Shown here: positions 1 to 11,210 of the stretch, piece by piece
How positions within the stretch are numbered: position 1 is the first letter of the stretch
Layout of the letters: each line of letters opens with the position of its first letter
NCBI RefSeq assembly: GCF_000524195.1
Contig: NW_020170520.1
Span: 68,181 to 132,180, forward strand
DNA from: Echinococcus granulosus
Taxonomy: Eukaryota > Platyhelminthes > Cestoda > Cyclophyllidea > Taeniidae
Direction: 5' to 3'
DNA length: 64,000 nucleotides
Program-made: the position numbers and the translations under genes
The notes under the pieces: generated by a model
Database searches by the model: none
What the model saw: only the letters and a program-made list of their open reading frames with translations
What the model was told of the DNA's origin: nothing

Positions 1-729
1 TAATACATTGCAACCTGTGAGCACACCTTTGCCTGAAGTTTATTTCACTTACTCTACAGTGATTCCGAGTTACAAAGAGGCCCGTACCGAGACCTCTCTC
101 GCATCCGCACTCCAAAATAGATGCATTCCGACTACCAGCCAAAATTTGCGGTCTTCTTTGGTCCACTGAGCTGTTAAAAGATTCCTCGTTTTAGCTACTC
201 AGTATTTTACATTCTCACACAAAAGGTTAATGTCTTCAGTGCCTAAAGCTTTTCATCTCAGTGATTTATCTGATAACGTTCGTGTGAAATGATTCAAAAT
301 AGTCATGTAAACCCAATGATTTGGCAGTTTAATTTACTCTTTTATCCGCAGCCCAAGTATTCCTTACCGCACTTTACTTTGCAATTCAAGCAACAAACTT
401 GGCATTCTGCGCCGTCTGATATGCTTGCCCACTGCAGTTGGATTTTGCTGCAACATACGGCAACGCAATTAAATTCACAGCAATTCACAGCATTTCGGTA
501 GCGTTTTATTCATATACTTCTTTAGTTCGTAGTATGGCATGTAGGCGAAAATACTTTATAATGTTGTTTTAGTCCATTAACTGCAGTACATCATGAGCTT
601 GGTATGTTTTCTATCACTGTTCCAACGCGTATGTGTGTGTATGCATCCGAATGTTTACTGGGCCAAATAGTCCTTTTCTTATAGCGAATTCGGTCTCTTA
701 TGAAGTTGGGTGCAAATGATATTTTCCAA
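1..729. other. 3' flank of the first Kunitz gene, no gene seen
   Basis: AT-rich sequence with no ORF that has coding character. On the minus strand an AATAAA hexamer lies at 505-510 (TTTATT on plus), about 220 bases past the stop codon of the Kunitz gene, and could be its polyadenylation signal. The 86-codon minus-strand ORF overlapping 591-851 is a wrong-frame reading of the Kunitz exon. Confidence 0.5.
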
Positions 730-1821
730 TTAGTCAATTGGATGGACTTCGTAGGGCCAGTACCTCCTCTTCTGCGGCACCTCACCATAGAAGCCTTGAG
801 AGTAGTACTCGTCGCTCTCTTGCAGTCGCGGACTGCTCCGTCGACGACCACCGAGGCAGATTAGCTCGCATTCCCTACGGGTCTTGAAACTGTTCAGCTT
901 CGAATTGCACGAGCTCCATCCACTCCAGATGCACCGATCAAGGAGGTGATTGTAGACATAGTTTGGACGGTAGTACCAGCAGTTTGCAGTCTGTAGCTGC
1001 GGTCTACATAGTGGCGGAACCTCTACAAATAAATCGCATCACAGGCTTAACTACCTCTTCTTATATTAGCACCTGCAGAACTAATTAGTCATCTGTTTTG
1101 AAATGACCGAAACGTAGTGTTTTTAATGCATTTGATTTTTACAAGGCCCCATGCTATCACACAGGTGTACTAGCACACTCGTTCCACAGTTTAATGCAAA
1201 GGTTAATCTCTCTTGGTTCGACGCGTCAAATGGTGTAGCACTACTAAACTCGGAAATGCCCCATTTGAAAGGGTATTGGAATTTTGAGCAAATGCCCGGT
1301 TCCCTGCCTGCTACAAACGGTGGTTTTCTTCCGCTTCTTCATTTCTAAGGGTTTATTGACAGCACTTTGTAAAAATGAAGCATATGAACTGGAACACTAT
1401 GTCCCAAAGTACTGTGAAATATCAACAATATTTAACCGATTCAATACCGACACTGTACGATTTACTATTTTTATGCTATCTTAAAATGAAAAAGAGCTAT
1501 TTCATATTTGATAAAGCGTTAACTTTCTACCTCATTAAGCCATTTTAAATTTGTCCATAACCAAGTACTTGAATATTTTTGTTATTATCAGACATTGGGA
1601 GAAGGCTGTTCAACTTGTCTTCAGAAGATCAAAATAAAGTTGCCAAATAATTAAGGATGAATGACTTGAATTTACCACAAATAATATGAAAATTTAACAC
1701 AGAAGGTTTAATAGGGGGTTTTTTAAAAATACGTTTGCAACTACTCACCAAAATTGTTAAAAGAAAATGCAAAACCAATGAAGAGAAGACAGAGAAGCCA
1801 ATGACTCATTTGGACAGGCAT
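730..1821 (-). CDS. Secreted single-Kunitz-domain protein with an altered reactive site
   Basis: Two exons: 1821-1749 and 1022-730, joined in phase 1 by a GTGAGT...TAG intron, giving 121 residues. Exon 1 encodes a signal peptide (start MPVQMSHWLLCLLFIGFAFS). Exon 2 holds six cysteines at residues 30, 39, 55, 63, 76 and 80; their spacing of 8-15-7-12-3 is exactly that of BPTI-type Kunitz domains. Such domains are normally secreted serine-protease inhibitors. Here the P1 position after the second cysteine is Trp (CWYY), and the usual Gly-Gly before the fourth cysteine is replaced (IWSGWSSC), so trypsin-like inhibition is doubtful. A Tyr/Arg-rich tail of about 40 residues follows the domain, which is unusual for single-domain members. 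The start was chosen because the ATG opens a clear signal peptide and the downstream phase is exact. The inhibitor role is family knowledge; loss of it is inference. Confidence 0.85.
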
Positions 1822-1866
1822 GTTTCGTGCATGGAAAAACTGGTCCAGCCTCGGAGGAAAGTCGCC

Positions 1867-1891
1867 TTTTATTGTATCGCACCCAACCAAT
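1867..1891 (-). promoter_or_regulatory. Candidate core promoter of the first Kunitz gene
   Basis: Reading the minus strand towards the ATG at 1821, a CCAAT-type box (1887-1891, CCAAT on plus) is followed by an ACAATAAAAGG TATA-like element (about 1865-1875), some 45-55 bases upstream of the start codon. The second Kunitz gene has the same order of elements, which supports the call. Confidence 0.4.
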
Positions 1892-4800
1892 CAGTGGAGA
1901 GGTGAAGACACCGCGCCCGCCGTCCATCTCAGGTCACATGACACTGTTTACACAGACTGCGTGCTGTTTTGGCCTTCATTTTTCTCCTCCAACCCCTTGT
2001 CCTTTTAATCTATGTAAATAAATCTATTTTGCCGTCTGCACATGAAACTTAATAGATGATTTCAGAACCCAAAATTTGCATAAACTTTGACAGCTAACAG
2101 GAAAATCGCAAATACCCAACCATTTGGATTAGTTCCAACCGATTACACCAAAAGGTGTCGTTTGTTTTACTCCCAATTTAACAACGGCATTCTGTAGGGA
2201 GGGCATTCATAAATGTTAGCACTGTGAAGACGCTTGAGCAGCATTTACAGTGATAAATGAAGGGATGATTGCGCAATAATTCGGGCAAAATCCTCCCTTC
2301 ACTTCGGATGCGTGTGGTAGTAGAAAGTGAATATTTGAAGTGAGCGAATTAACTGCAGCAAACATCCTGTTCCTGCGAGCAGATGTTTCAGTGCGGTCAA
2401 ATGGGTTACATTTGAGGCACTTTGAACTGGGCTGTGCGCACTGGACAATTTCAAAACACGGTTTCCTCATCTCTTTAAGGCTTCCGAGGCCTTACCTCTC
2501 TTCGTCGCCAGCCCATTTCGTCTCTTTTACAGTCCTGTTTTTTAATGATGCTCAACCTCGGCCTGAGTGCTTTCTTTCATTAACACTATAACAAATATTT
2601 CCAGACTGGCGACTGATTTCCAGGAAATCAAGCCGCTTATCCTCCACATTTGGGATTACATTACATTACATTAGCATATGTAAGGTGGAGATACCATATC
2701 CATCGGTAATAAGTTGCTTTATAAGTGTGGTTTATCTATGCAATAATTTTGACTGAAGACTGCAATTTTTTGATGCCATCCCCTGGTATCTGTTGCCTAG
2801 AGGGTAATTTGGCAATGACACTGCTGCTGTGTGACCTTTACAGTTTATTTGAGGAGCTTTTGCGTGAGCCGATTTAAAAGCCGAGTTAATATTTGGGTGG
2901 ATTCCTTGGAACTAAAGCAAGCACTAAAAATGTCATAAAACTTGACGATAACTTCCTTTGTTCGTGACCAAAGATTGCTATTCCAACAAATGTGGTTCCT
3001 CACAACTTCAACTATCACAGTAAAGCGTAATGGAAGTACTTAGCGCCATCACTTCACAATTATGAAACTCACGAGACCCTAAACTACGATCCCTATTTTA
3101 TTTCCCCATTTCAGAGGGGTCACCGATTTATTTGAACTTTTACATGCGATTGAATCGCGGAAGCCTCCACTGATTTTACAGCTCCTTAAAAGTTCAGTTT
3201 GCGCTTCAAAAGGACTTTTTAATAATCTTGTCGGAGGTTAATGAATGCTCGTCAGGTGCGCATTTCTGATCACTGCCGGAGGTTAAACACTGACAGCGCA
3301 CGTTGTAGCCCTTCTTATTTTTTTATGAGCTCCGCAATCATGCTGGTTTGTGTTTATTCAACCTCAAATGGAATGTGTAAATAATGCTAAAGGGCAAATC
3401 ACTTTTACCTAATCAGTCAACAAGGTGGTAGCCCGTGGCTAGCCCAAGACACGAGATATGTGATACCACGCTAAATTGTTTAGTCTGTGCACCTCTTTGT
3501 ATCTGTTCCAGACAGTACTAAGAAGGAAGTTAAGGCGCCTTACTACTCCTAATAAACCAAACTACCCAACTATTTAATAATATTTCAGAGTATTGCATTA
3601 TGATTAGTTCAAATGTGTGCAAAAGTGCCTAATTGTTAATCAAGCATTTTAACTCAACGATGTCCCAAATCATTGGCTTGTCGGTAGCTCGTACATAAGT
3701 TCTGTCACTGGTAAAAACCAGGGTTTTTTTGTTTTGCAGTTTTTTTCCAGTGAAACAGTTTAATGTCTTTCGCAATAATACTCTAGTGTTTTTAGTTAGA
3801 AAAATCTAGGTGTTTTTGAATTGACGACGATTCTGGAGATTGCGTTGAATGGATACGTGCATAAGTTTATTTTTTAGCGAAATAGCAATTAATAGATTCA
3901 ATTTATTTTTAGATAGTACACTTGCTGACATGCAGTTTGGACCGAAGACCGGAGCAACTAGACATCTAATTGGTGATTATTGCAAAAAATTTCCTCCAAA
4001 ACCCTACCAAATATGTCAGACTCTTTAAACCACGTCCCTCTTTGATATATTTTGTCAAATTACTTACTTATTGCATACTATGTAAATTTAAACCACCTGT
4101 GTTATGCACGGTATGACATCTATGGCATAAGTACCAAGAAGGACATCAACTACTTCCAGCGTCTGTTTCCCTTGCCAAAGTTAAACCATCGGTGTTTGAA
4201 GCAGGCAGAGAATGTGGGGCACCACGTGCTCGTCCATCATTGATGTATGGTTGAAGGAAGCAGCGGACACAACTAATTCCCCTTTTTTTTATCTCTTCGT
4301 TGTGCGCCTGTCAAATTCCTAAAACGAGGGTTTACTACCTTCTACTTGTTCTATCCCCATACCTTCTCATCAATTTTGGATACCTTTAAGCAATAGCTAC
4401 GACTTGATTCACCACTTAGTCAAACTGGCTTCGTAAAATTTGGCAGCTTTAGGAGTGACCCAAAAGGTGCCTGTCGAAAAATTTACCTAAAATTTTCGTG
4501 CATAAAAGACTGAAGACTTATAGAAGCACACCTTGCACTTGGCGTCAAAGCACGAAGAAGTCGGGCGTTCATTTTCGGCCAAGTGAATAAAAAATCAGCC
4601 AAGGTGTATATTTAGGCTCAAGGTTGACACATCCGCTCCAACAGTCACGTATCGAAATAAAATTTGGTCTTATATATCTTTCCTTCCTTTGTAATCTTTC
4701 CCTAAAGAATGGAAGTTAGGGAAGTTGTAAACAAAATTGATGATCGCTTGGTGTACTTGCTTGGCATTTATCAAAATGCAAAAAATACACTTATCGGCAG

Positions 4801-6413
4801 TGCTAGGTGAAATGATTTGGGAAGAATCCCTCCTTCCATAGGTCCAGTATTTAGTTATGAACGATATTAATTCGTCAATTCACATTTAGTTACTTGGGAA
4901 AAGTCTTTATTCGATTGCGTTTTGCAGAATTTTTTGTCTTCAGTTACTTGACAGATGGGGTACACTTCCTCCCCAGCAAATGTTTCGGACGTTCGCAGAC
5001 CATGCGTGACAACTGCTGGTCGTGTGTCATCCAGAAGGGGAGGTGGTGTCGCAACGCCACATCTCATGTGACACGCATCTCAATTTGATCTCGCCATCGA
5101 TGTGACCTCACTTGTGGGGGTGGTGGCATTAAAACCTTTTAGTAAATTGTAAAATGAAATAAAAGCGGATCTGCAGTACTAATGTATCCATCTGTGAGTC
5201 TGCGAAAGTTTTTTTTCGTTTTCAGAGAATCATTTACAGTGCAGTCTGTGCACCGTTAAAGTGAAAGAGCAGGGTCCTCAAACCACAATCCAAACTTGAT
5301 CACACTTAGCATGATGTGCTCTCGTAAGAGAACACGCAATAATTTCACACTCTTGGATAATCACTGCTAGTCTCAAAATTGATAAAACTGTGAAACGAAG
5401 TGACTACTGCACTATCTGAATGACGAGCTCTAAAATGACTTACTTAATTCCTTAGGTTCCAATAGAGGCTCCTCAGTTCAGTGAAAATATTTTAAAGGCT
5501 TACAACTGATTCTTTCTGGGATATTTGGACTTGTTAATTTTGTAGTAGTTTCACGTGCATTTAAAATAGAAAAAAAAGTCCTTATCTTTGCAGCAGTTGA
5601 AAAACTCCAATCATCACACCAATTCCCTCTTGCACCATGAAAAATCCAACACTTTAACAGGCATTTCGTAAGCCATTTGCCATGGTCAAGGGTTTTGCAA
5701 CATTAGAAATGCAGTTAGCATAGAGACTTAGCAAAACTAAAAATGACCCTGTTGACTTTCCCAGGCTCTATGTCAAGCAGAATTGACCTTCAAAAGCCAT
5801 CCTTCTTGCCACACTTACCATAAAAATGAGTCTTAATAGGAGTGTAGGGTGACCTTACGTTTTAATCCATTTATGGAGTTAGGTTTTGCATCCATTCTAG
5901 GCTCTACTTTACAGAACAATTCTTAAACAGGTGCTCTAATGCAGAATATTAGTTCCCATAGCTCTTTCGTTTGTCTACAAACCATGACATGCTGGCACAT
6001 GCCAGTTTTTATTTCGATACATATATTAGTAGCCTTTATCTATCCAAGCCAGTGTACCAACATGTGCTTTGTGAATGACAGCTAATTTTTTTCTTTGCCT
6101 TTTCTGATCCACATTCATTTCAACTTTGGTGTTCAGGTATGAATTCTGAATCTTTCAGTTTTCGCACACCACTAATGCAATGTCCTGTGTCTCACATGGC
6201 AAATATTCCATTAAAGAAACTTCAAAACAAACTGTCGTAGGAGTGTTTGTTTCTTCAGAGGAATCTGCATATTTTGTTGGTTCCGCTTTTAATTTGAGCT
6301 AATTAAATTGATGTTTTAACCTGCACTGCATATCGTCCTTCATTGACTTCCTCACATTTACAAGGGGATAGCTTACACCAGCTCAGAAATAGGTGAACCA
6401 CAAAGACCAATAT
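1892..6413. other. Intergenic region between the Kunitz genes, with two unassigned exon-like segments
   Basis: No complete gene found. A short ATTAC repeat sits near 2652-2672. Two plus-strand segments look exon-like. The first, about 4129-4243, is preceded by an AG, shows coding-like codon choice (KKDINYFQRLFPLPKLNHRC) and ends in TGA. The second, 4951-5088, follows a pyrimidine-rich TTTTGTCTTCAG acceptor, carries a Cys/Trp-rich stretch (MRDNCWSCVIQKGRWC) and ends in TGA. Neither could be joined to a start codon or matched to a family. The cysteine spacing of the second is not Kunitz. Confidence 0.3.
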
Positions 6414-6868
6414 TTATTTAAACCTCAGATAACATCTTTTCATGCATTCCTTGTAGGTGAAGAAGTTATTTCTGTTGCCGCGACATCCACCATAAACGAA
6501 CCGACGGCATTCATCCGTTTCGGAATCATAGCCATATCGCAGAAAGTAGCCTCGACATCGACCAGAACTAATCGGTAGGTTGCATCGGTTGATGTAACTA
6601 ATTTTTCCTGTGGAAAGTAATTACCAGCATTGTTAGCGCATTCTGTATGAAAATATACTACTAATATTTAGTAAGTAACAAAATCTTAAGCTCATAAAAT
6701 AGCCTGCGTAAGAAGTCGATAGAAAAGTAATTTTTTTATTGTACTTTAGCCTTATGAAGGTTGAAAAGGATTTACGAGCCCACCTCGACAGTAGCCTAGA
6801 TTGAGCATAGAGGCCACAAAGAATGCAAGGAAAATGATGCTCACTGACGCATGGAGTGTGCGAAACAT
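6414..6868 (-). CDS. Secreted Kunitz-type serine protease inhibitor
   Basis: Two exons: 6868-6784 and 6607-6414, joined in phase 1 across a 176-nt intron, giving 92 residues. Exon 1 is a signal peptide (MFRTLHASVSIIFLAFFVAS). Exon 2 is a canonical Kunitz domain with cysteines at residues 37, 46, 62, 70, 83 and 87 (spacing 8-15-7-12-3). It has the family's FVYGGC segment and the GNxNNF core (RGNRNNFFTYKEC). P1 is Arg (GRCRGY), which in this family predicts inhibition of trypsin-like proteases. Little follows the last cysteine, so this is a minimal secreted inhibitor of the kind expanded in tapeworms. The sequence ends in TAA overlapping an AATAAA hexamer. It has the same exon split and phase as the other Kunitz gene about 4.6 kb away, so the pair are probably tandem paralogs. 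Confidence 0.95.
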
Positions 6869-6913
6869 GATCGCGAGGTCGAGTTACAGTGGGAGCCAGC
6901 AACAACGCCCCTT

Positions 6914-6968
6914 CTTATACCCGCGTCTTAGAGCACTTCCGGCTATCGGAAGTGCCATTTTAACCAAT
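6914..6968 (-). promoter_or_regulatory. Candidate core promoter of the second Kunitz gene
   Basis: On the minus strand a GTATAAG TATA-like box (6914-6920) lies about 46-52 bases before the ATG at 6868, and a CCAAT box in the plus orientation lies at 6964-6968. A GGGCGGTGTC element occurs just upstream (about 6983-6992). A related GC-rich GGTGTC string lies upstream of the first Kunitz gene. Confidence 0.45.
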
Positions 6969-9900
6969 TTGTAAGTTTTTGTGGGCGGTGTCTATTTTAA
7001 GTTGACGATTTAATCGTTTGCACCATTAAGGAAGCCTAGTTGTGAAGGTTTGCAAGCTTAAGCTTCGCATTGTTGGCACAACGAACTCTGATTTTCCTAG
7101 TAGCAATTAAAATATGCTTTCAAATGCACGCTAGTAATAGGAAACATATACTTGCGTCCAATATTTGTTAAAATGCAATAAATTTCCTGTGCTCTTTGAA
7201 AATGCGAATTAAGTCCCAAGGCGTCTAATTAGATATAGAACAAAGTCTCCTGCGTACAAAGGACTTGTGTAACTCTTAGATCTAATTGTCTCATCTACAG
7301 TCAGAAACTCTTAAGTTTCGAATATTATTATCCTTATTAATAATAATTTGGATTCAAGTTTATGTTATTGGGTGTTTACAATTGAATCAGTGTTCTCAGA
7401 TGAGTAGTTCCAATTAAAACCCTTTAAAGTGCGTTTTTATGAGCGCCAAATAAATAAATCTTCTCTTAAACTCACCTTTTGCGCATAAAAATGTGTAAAT
7501 TTCAGCGGTACATCCAAGGTTAGTAAGCATGATTGGCAAAACATATGGCTACTAAGAATTTTTTTCTTTCTACCATGTGGAATGAGGCTTTGATTTAACA
7601 GCAACCAAACTAAAAAAACACAATTGCAGTATTTGTCCCTAAAATTTTGAATGTTTTAGGCACACTTATCAGCTTTCATTCCCGGCATTTAATAGGCAGT
7701 TTGCGTTGTTTCACTTAACTTAGCAGGTATCATGTAAAGCAAATCGGCGGCTTCGGTTCCGCTAAGTGACTGCTCAGCTTACTCTCCATTTTCCCACTCA
7801 TTTGATCCATCGGAACAGCTTGAGAGTGCCCATTTGTGTCCACTTTGTCATTCGATGGTGCAGAACCCACTGAAAACAAAAATAATGGGTACGCTTAAAG
7901 TAGATGGGGTGAAAATGTTGTCTTAAGATCGTTCGACGTAAGTTGATAATACATTAAGCAGTGAATTTCACATTGTACTTACTTCCTCCATGAGCAGATT
8001 CTACTCAGTAAATAATAATTCGTTTATGTATTTTTTTTTGTCTTGGGAAAATGATATATAAGCATTTAAAATACCTTCTACTGTGAATGCCTTTTGGTAT
8101 TTCTTCAGAGCTTGATTGAAGTGGTTCGTTGAAAGCTAGGGGCATAATGGGAACTCCCTGTGAGGTGATGAGCCTTTTCTTATGACAAAGTCACTCTTAA
8201 GTTGACTTGCAGTACGATTCCACTTGGTTTGCCTCCCTCTTCTGCTGCCTTTTATCTAGTACCGATGTGAATTTCCCATATCTTGTATGCTTATCACATT
8301 GGAAGGACAATTATCCTTTGCAATCCCTGTCCCATACCCGAAGCTGTGATCACTTTTCAGCGTTTAATCATCTACAGGCCTGATTCTACATAATGGGTAC
8401 GCGTAATACGCAATTTGAATGTTGTCAGGGGAGGCGTAAGCTTACATTATTTGCTGGTCAACTTACATACGTGAATTGTGGCAATGTAGTGCTATTTCAC
8501 TTGTTTCTATTGCACTTCCTGCCTCACGAATTTTCACAGTTTCTACGCTAGCGACACAAAACCGCTTATTTTGTGAGTTTATGAAAAAGCTACTTTCCTG
8601 CTTGCATGCCTTACTGCAGCACGTCGGATGTTTAACTCTCGATTTTGGTGAAGGGGCCACTTAGGTGACCTGCCACTGTGCCTTAGTAGGGTGAACTAGC
8701 CTTCGGGCCATGCCCGTAGCCTCTCAGCCCTTCACAATGTCATATCAATGCGTTCTGCCAGGGTATGATTAATTCCTTCTTCTTTGGGGAAGTCTCGGGA
8801 AGTTACACTTGCAAGGCCTGTGGAAAGAGTAGAAGTACATAATCCAAGACCCATAAATTACCTGAATATAAATGTGTCAAAGTAATAAATTTAGGGACAT
8901 TTAAGATTGACTTAATTTAATCTTAATAGATTGAAGCAAATGTTCCATTCGTTTGCTCATATAAATGGGTCTTGATTTACAAATTTAACGATATAGCACT
9001 TAAAGAAGTGCCTTAATTATCCGGATATTTTGGGAATTCATAGTTCGCTATAGTCGTGGATAGTAAAAAGAACAGTGGCGAAGTATTCGGTCTATTCCAG
9101 TCCCATTTTTCCTCAAATGAAGTGATAAAAAGTAGCAATAAGTGCAGTGTAAACGTGACGATAAGGGACACACACATGTGGGGTTGATTTGCGTCTGAAG
9201 TGGCCATAAGAATCTACTTAGTGTTATGTTCTTCCCAAAAGGACGTTAGTGTGGCCATATGGCTGTATAATTGACTCATTTCCTTTCCTTTTTAATAACA
9301 TCAGGGGTATATTTAAAACTTAGGATAAGTGAAGAAGCAGTGAAAACATCGCGAATAAAACTAATAATAAACGCTCTTTGTAACATTTATCATTGAAAAA
9401 TAACTTCTGTATCCCACAGCATTATGGTCATAAGAGCTAAAGGTATAGTTGTCCTTAATTCACTTCTACTAACAGTCCACTATACCAAGTGTACAATTTT
9501 GGCAGGATTAAAATCTGAGCTCAAGCGCTACGCACTCGCAGAGGCATCTACGTGCCATAATCCAGGAGCTTTAAAAACAATAAACATTTGAAGCCATTAG
9601 TCATGCACAAAAAACAAATAAGAAATCGCTTAAATAACTAATACCTTTTGCGCTTTTATGGTCAAAAAGCACCACCACCTTGTTTACATAGCAGTGCGCA
9701 TTTGTACAAACATGCTTTATGAGAAGTAGGTGGGCGGGTCGAACTTCAATAACGACTGGACGAAAGCATTTAATCCCCTGGAGGGCAAAAAACCCACTTT
9801 TCTGTAAGACTTTTAACATCCACGCAGTTTTCATTTTAGTGACATTACATTACACCAAATATTCAAACCCATGTACGGATGGAGCAAAGGGCCTAATCTA

Positions 9901-10360
9901 ATTACACACCCCAGGTTTCAAAATAGATTTGGAAGTTTACGCAAAATTTTCTTTCATGGACTAGAATTTCTAGCATACTTATAGTCCGGACGCAAAACAA
10001 AAAACAAACTGTTAAAGCAAAGCAAATATTTTCACATTTTGTAGAACAAGAAGTATAGGATATTCAACCTCCAAAACGAGTATCATGGTTCTCACCATAG
10101 GCCTAGAACAACCGATCTCTTAAATCAGTTTAATGTCGAAACAAAAGAATAATACTTTTATTAATGAAGACTTTTACAAATTTTCGGAGCATATAATTCA
10201 TCATTTTAGCTTGGGCAATACCAAAAAACCAGAAGAATCATTATAGACATAAATGACGCCAGTAATTGGTTTATCAAAAATCCTAAATTAACAAATCAAA
10301 TAAATGCGCACACTATGCATTTCGTTTTAATCACTAATTTGCTCCCAGCACACTTTGAAG
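6969..10360. other. Intergenic region with low-confidence minus-strand exon candidates
   Basis: Minus-strand segments with splice-like borders occur at 7869-7730 (acceptor TTTTCAG, 45 codons then TGA, coding-like and rich in Ser/Lys/Pro), 8157-8075 (acceptor CACCTCACAG, donor GTATTT) and about 8649-8467 (strong donor GTAAGT). Their phases do not chain into one reading frame without less usual donors, and the last abuts a dispersed-repeat copy. A 64-codon minus ORF at 9207-9013 has a hydrophobic stretch after Met but no family resemblance. Nothing else recognisable before TMEM9. Confidence 0.25.
8690..8815 (+). repeat. Dispersed repeat, copy 1
   Basis: Carries the two anchors of a repeat seen many times in the window: CTTCGGGCCATGCCCGTAGC, then about 70 bases later a GGGGAAGTCTCGGGA string. 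The same pair, at similar spacing, occurs near 15.3 (inverted), 16.0-16.1, 17.4, 18.3 and 18.5 kb. Confidence 0.6.
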
Positions 10361-11210
10361 ATGCTGCAACGGTGCTTGTGGGTGTTGGTGCCCTTAACTT
10401 TTGCCATTTGCGTAGAGGCAATTTATGAAGATGCAAGATGTAAATGTGTTTGCGTTGATCATTCCGTTCCAAAAATCTCGAATGAGTCCTCAGCAGAACC
10501 GAAACGATCAGTCTACGTCAAATCAATTTCGTCTGATAAATGGTATACTCTCTCATCTCTAATGAATTTTAGTACCTGTCCCATAATGTTGGAAAATAAG
10601 TCTGATCTGTGTCCCTATTGTGATTGTAAGTATCAAGTTCGGAACACTACAACCATCAAGGTATGTGCTGTCTACTTCTAACTCTTGTAGGTTGTTGTAA
10701 TAATGATTGTTGTCATGCTATCGACCCTCTCAATTTACCTTGTGTTTATGCTCATTTTGGAACCTTTTCTCGCATCACGTGGTCGCAAAAACTTACTGGA
10801 TTCTGCTCAATCAAATTTATTTGTACCACCCAAAACCATACGCACATTTCGCAGCTACGTGATACCGTCTCAAAGAAATAACGACTATGATGACCTTAGT
10901 GAGCGATTTCCTTAGTTTTGCCCAACAAACTGTGTTTTTCCTAAGGATATTTCTTTTGCACGGCTACAAGTCTTACTTTGTCGTCCATGAAAAATCTCAA
11001 AATCGTTGGCAATCCTTTTACCATCATATTTGGTATTCTCTAGCCGCGACAGAAGCCAGTGGCGAGGAGGCTTCCGGATCCAGAAGTACAGTGGGACGGA
11101 GAGGAGTCAGCACAGTGGTTGGCCGGGCCCGCGAGCATCAGTCACGTTGGAAGGGCCGTATTGAGGCCCAGCGCGACCGCGTCTTTAATGAACGCACCAT
11201 CCTTAACTGA
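10361..11210 (+). CDS. TMEM9: TMEM9 family transmembrane protein
   Basis: Three exons: 10361-10660, 10691-10898 and 11044-11210, giving 224 residues. Introns are 30 nt (phase 0) and 145 nt (phase 1). TMEM9 proteins are single-pass membrane glycoproteins of late endosomes and lysosomes that assist V-ATPase assembly. Visible features are an N-terminal signal peptide (about residues 1-22), the Cys-rich lumenal signature (ARCKCVC, then CPYCDCKYQVRNTTTIK), a transmembrane segment immediately after the first intron (about residues 101-125, ending LILEPFL), and the conserved cytosolic tail ending in a QxRWKxRIExQRxxVF-like motif. N-glycosylation sequons are present (NES, NFS, NTT). The start is the first ATG that opens the signal peptide. 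The protein is longer than the human one (183 residues), mainly in the variable cytosolic linker. Confidence 0.95.

Noticed and set aside
591..851. 86-codon minus-strand ORF beginning MVVDGAVRDCKRATS
   Set aside because: It overlaps the Kunitz exon in another frame; the Kunitz frame has six correctly spaced cysteines and a matching signal-peptide exon.
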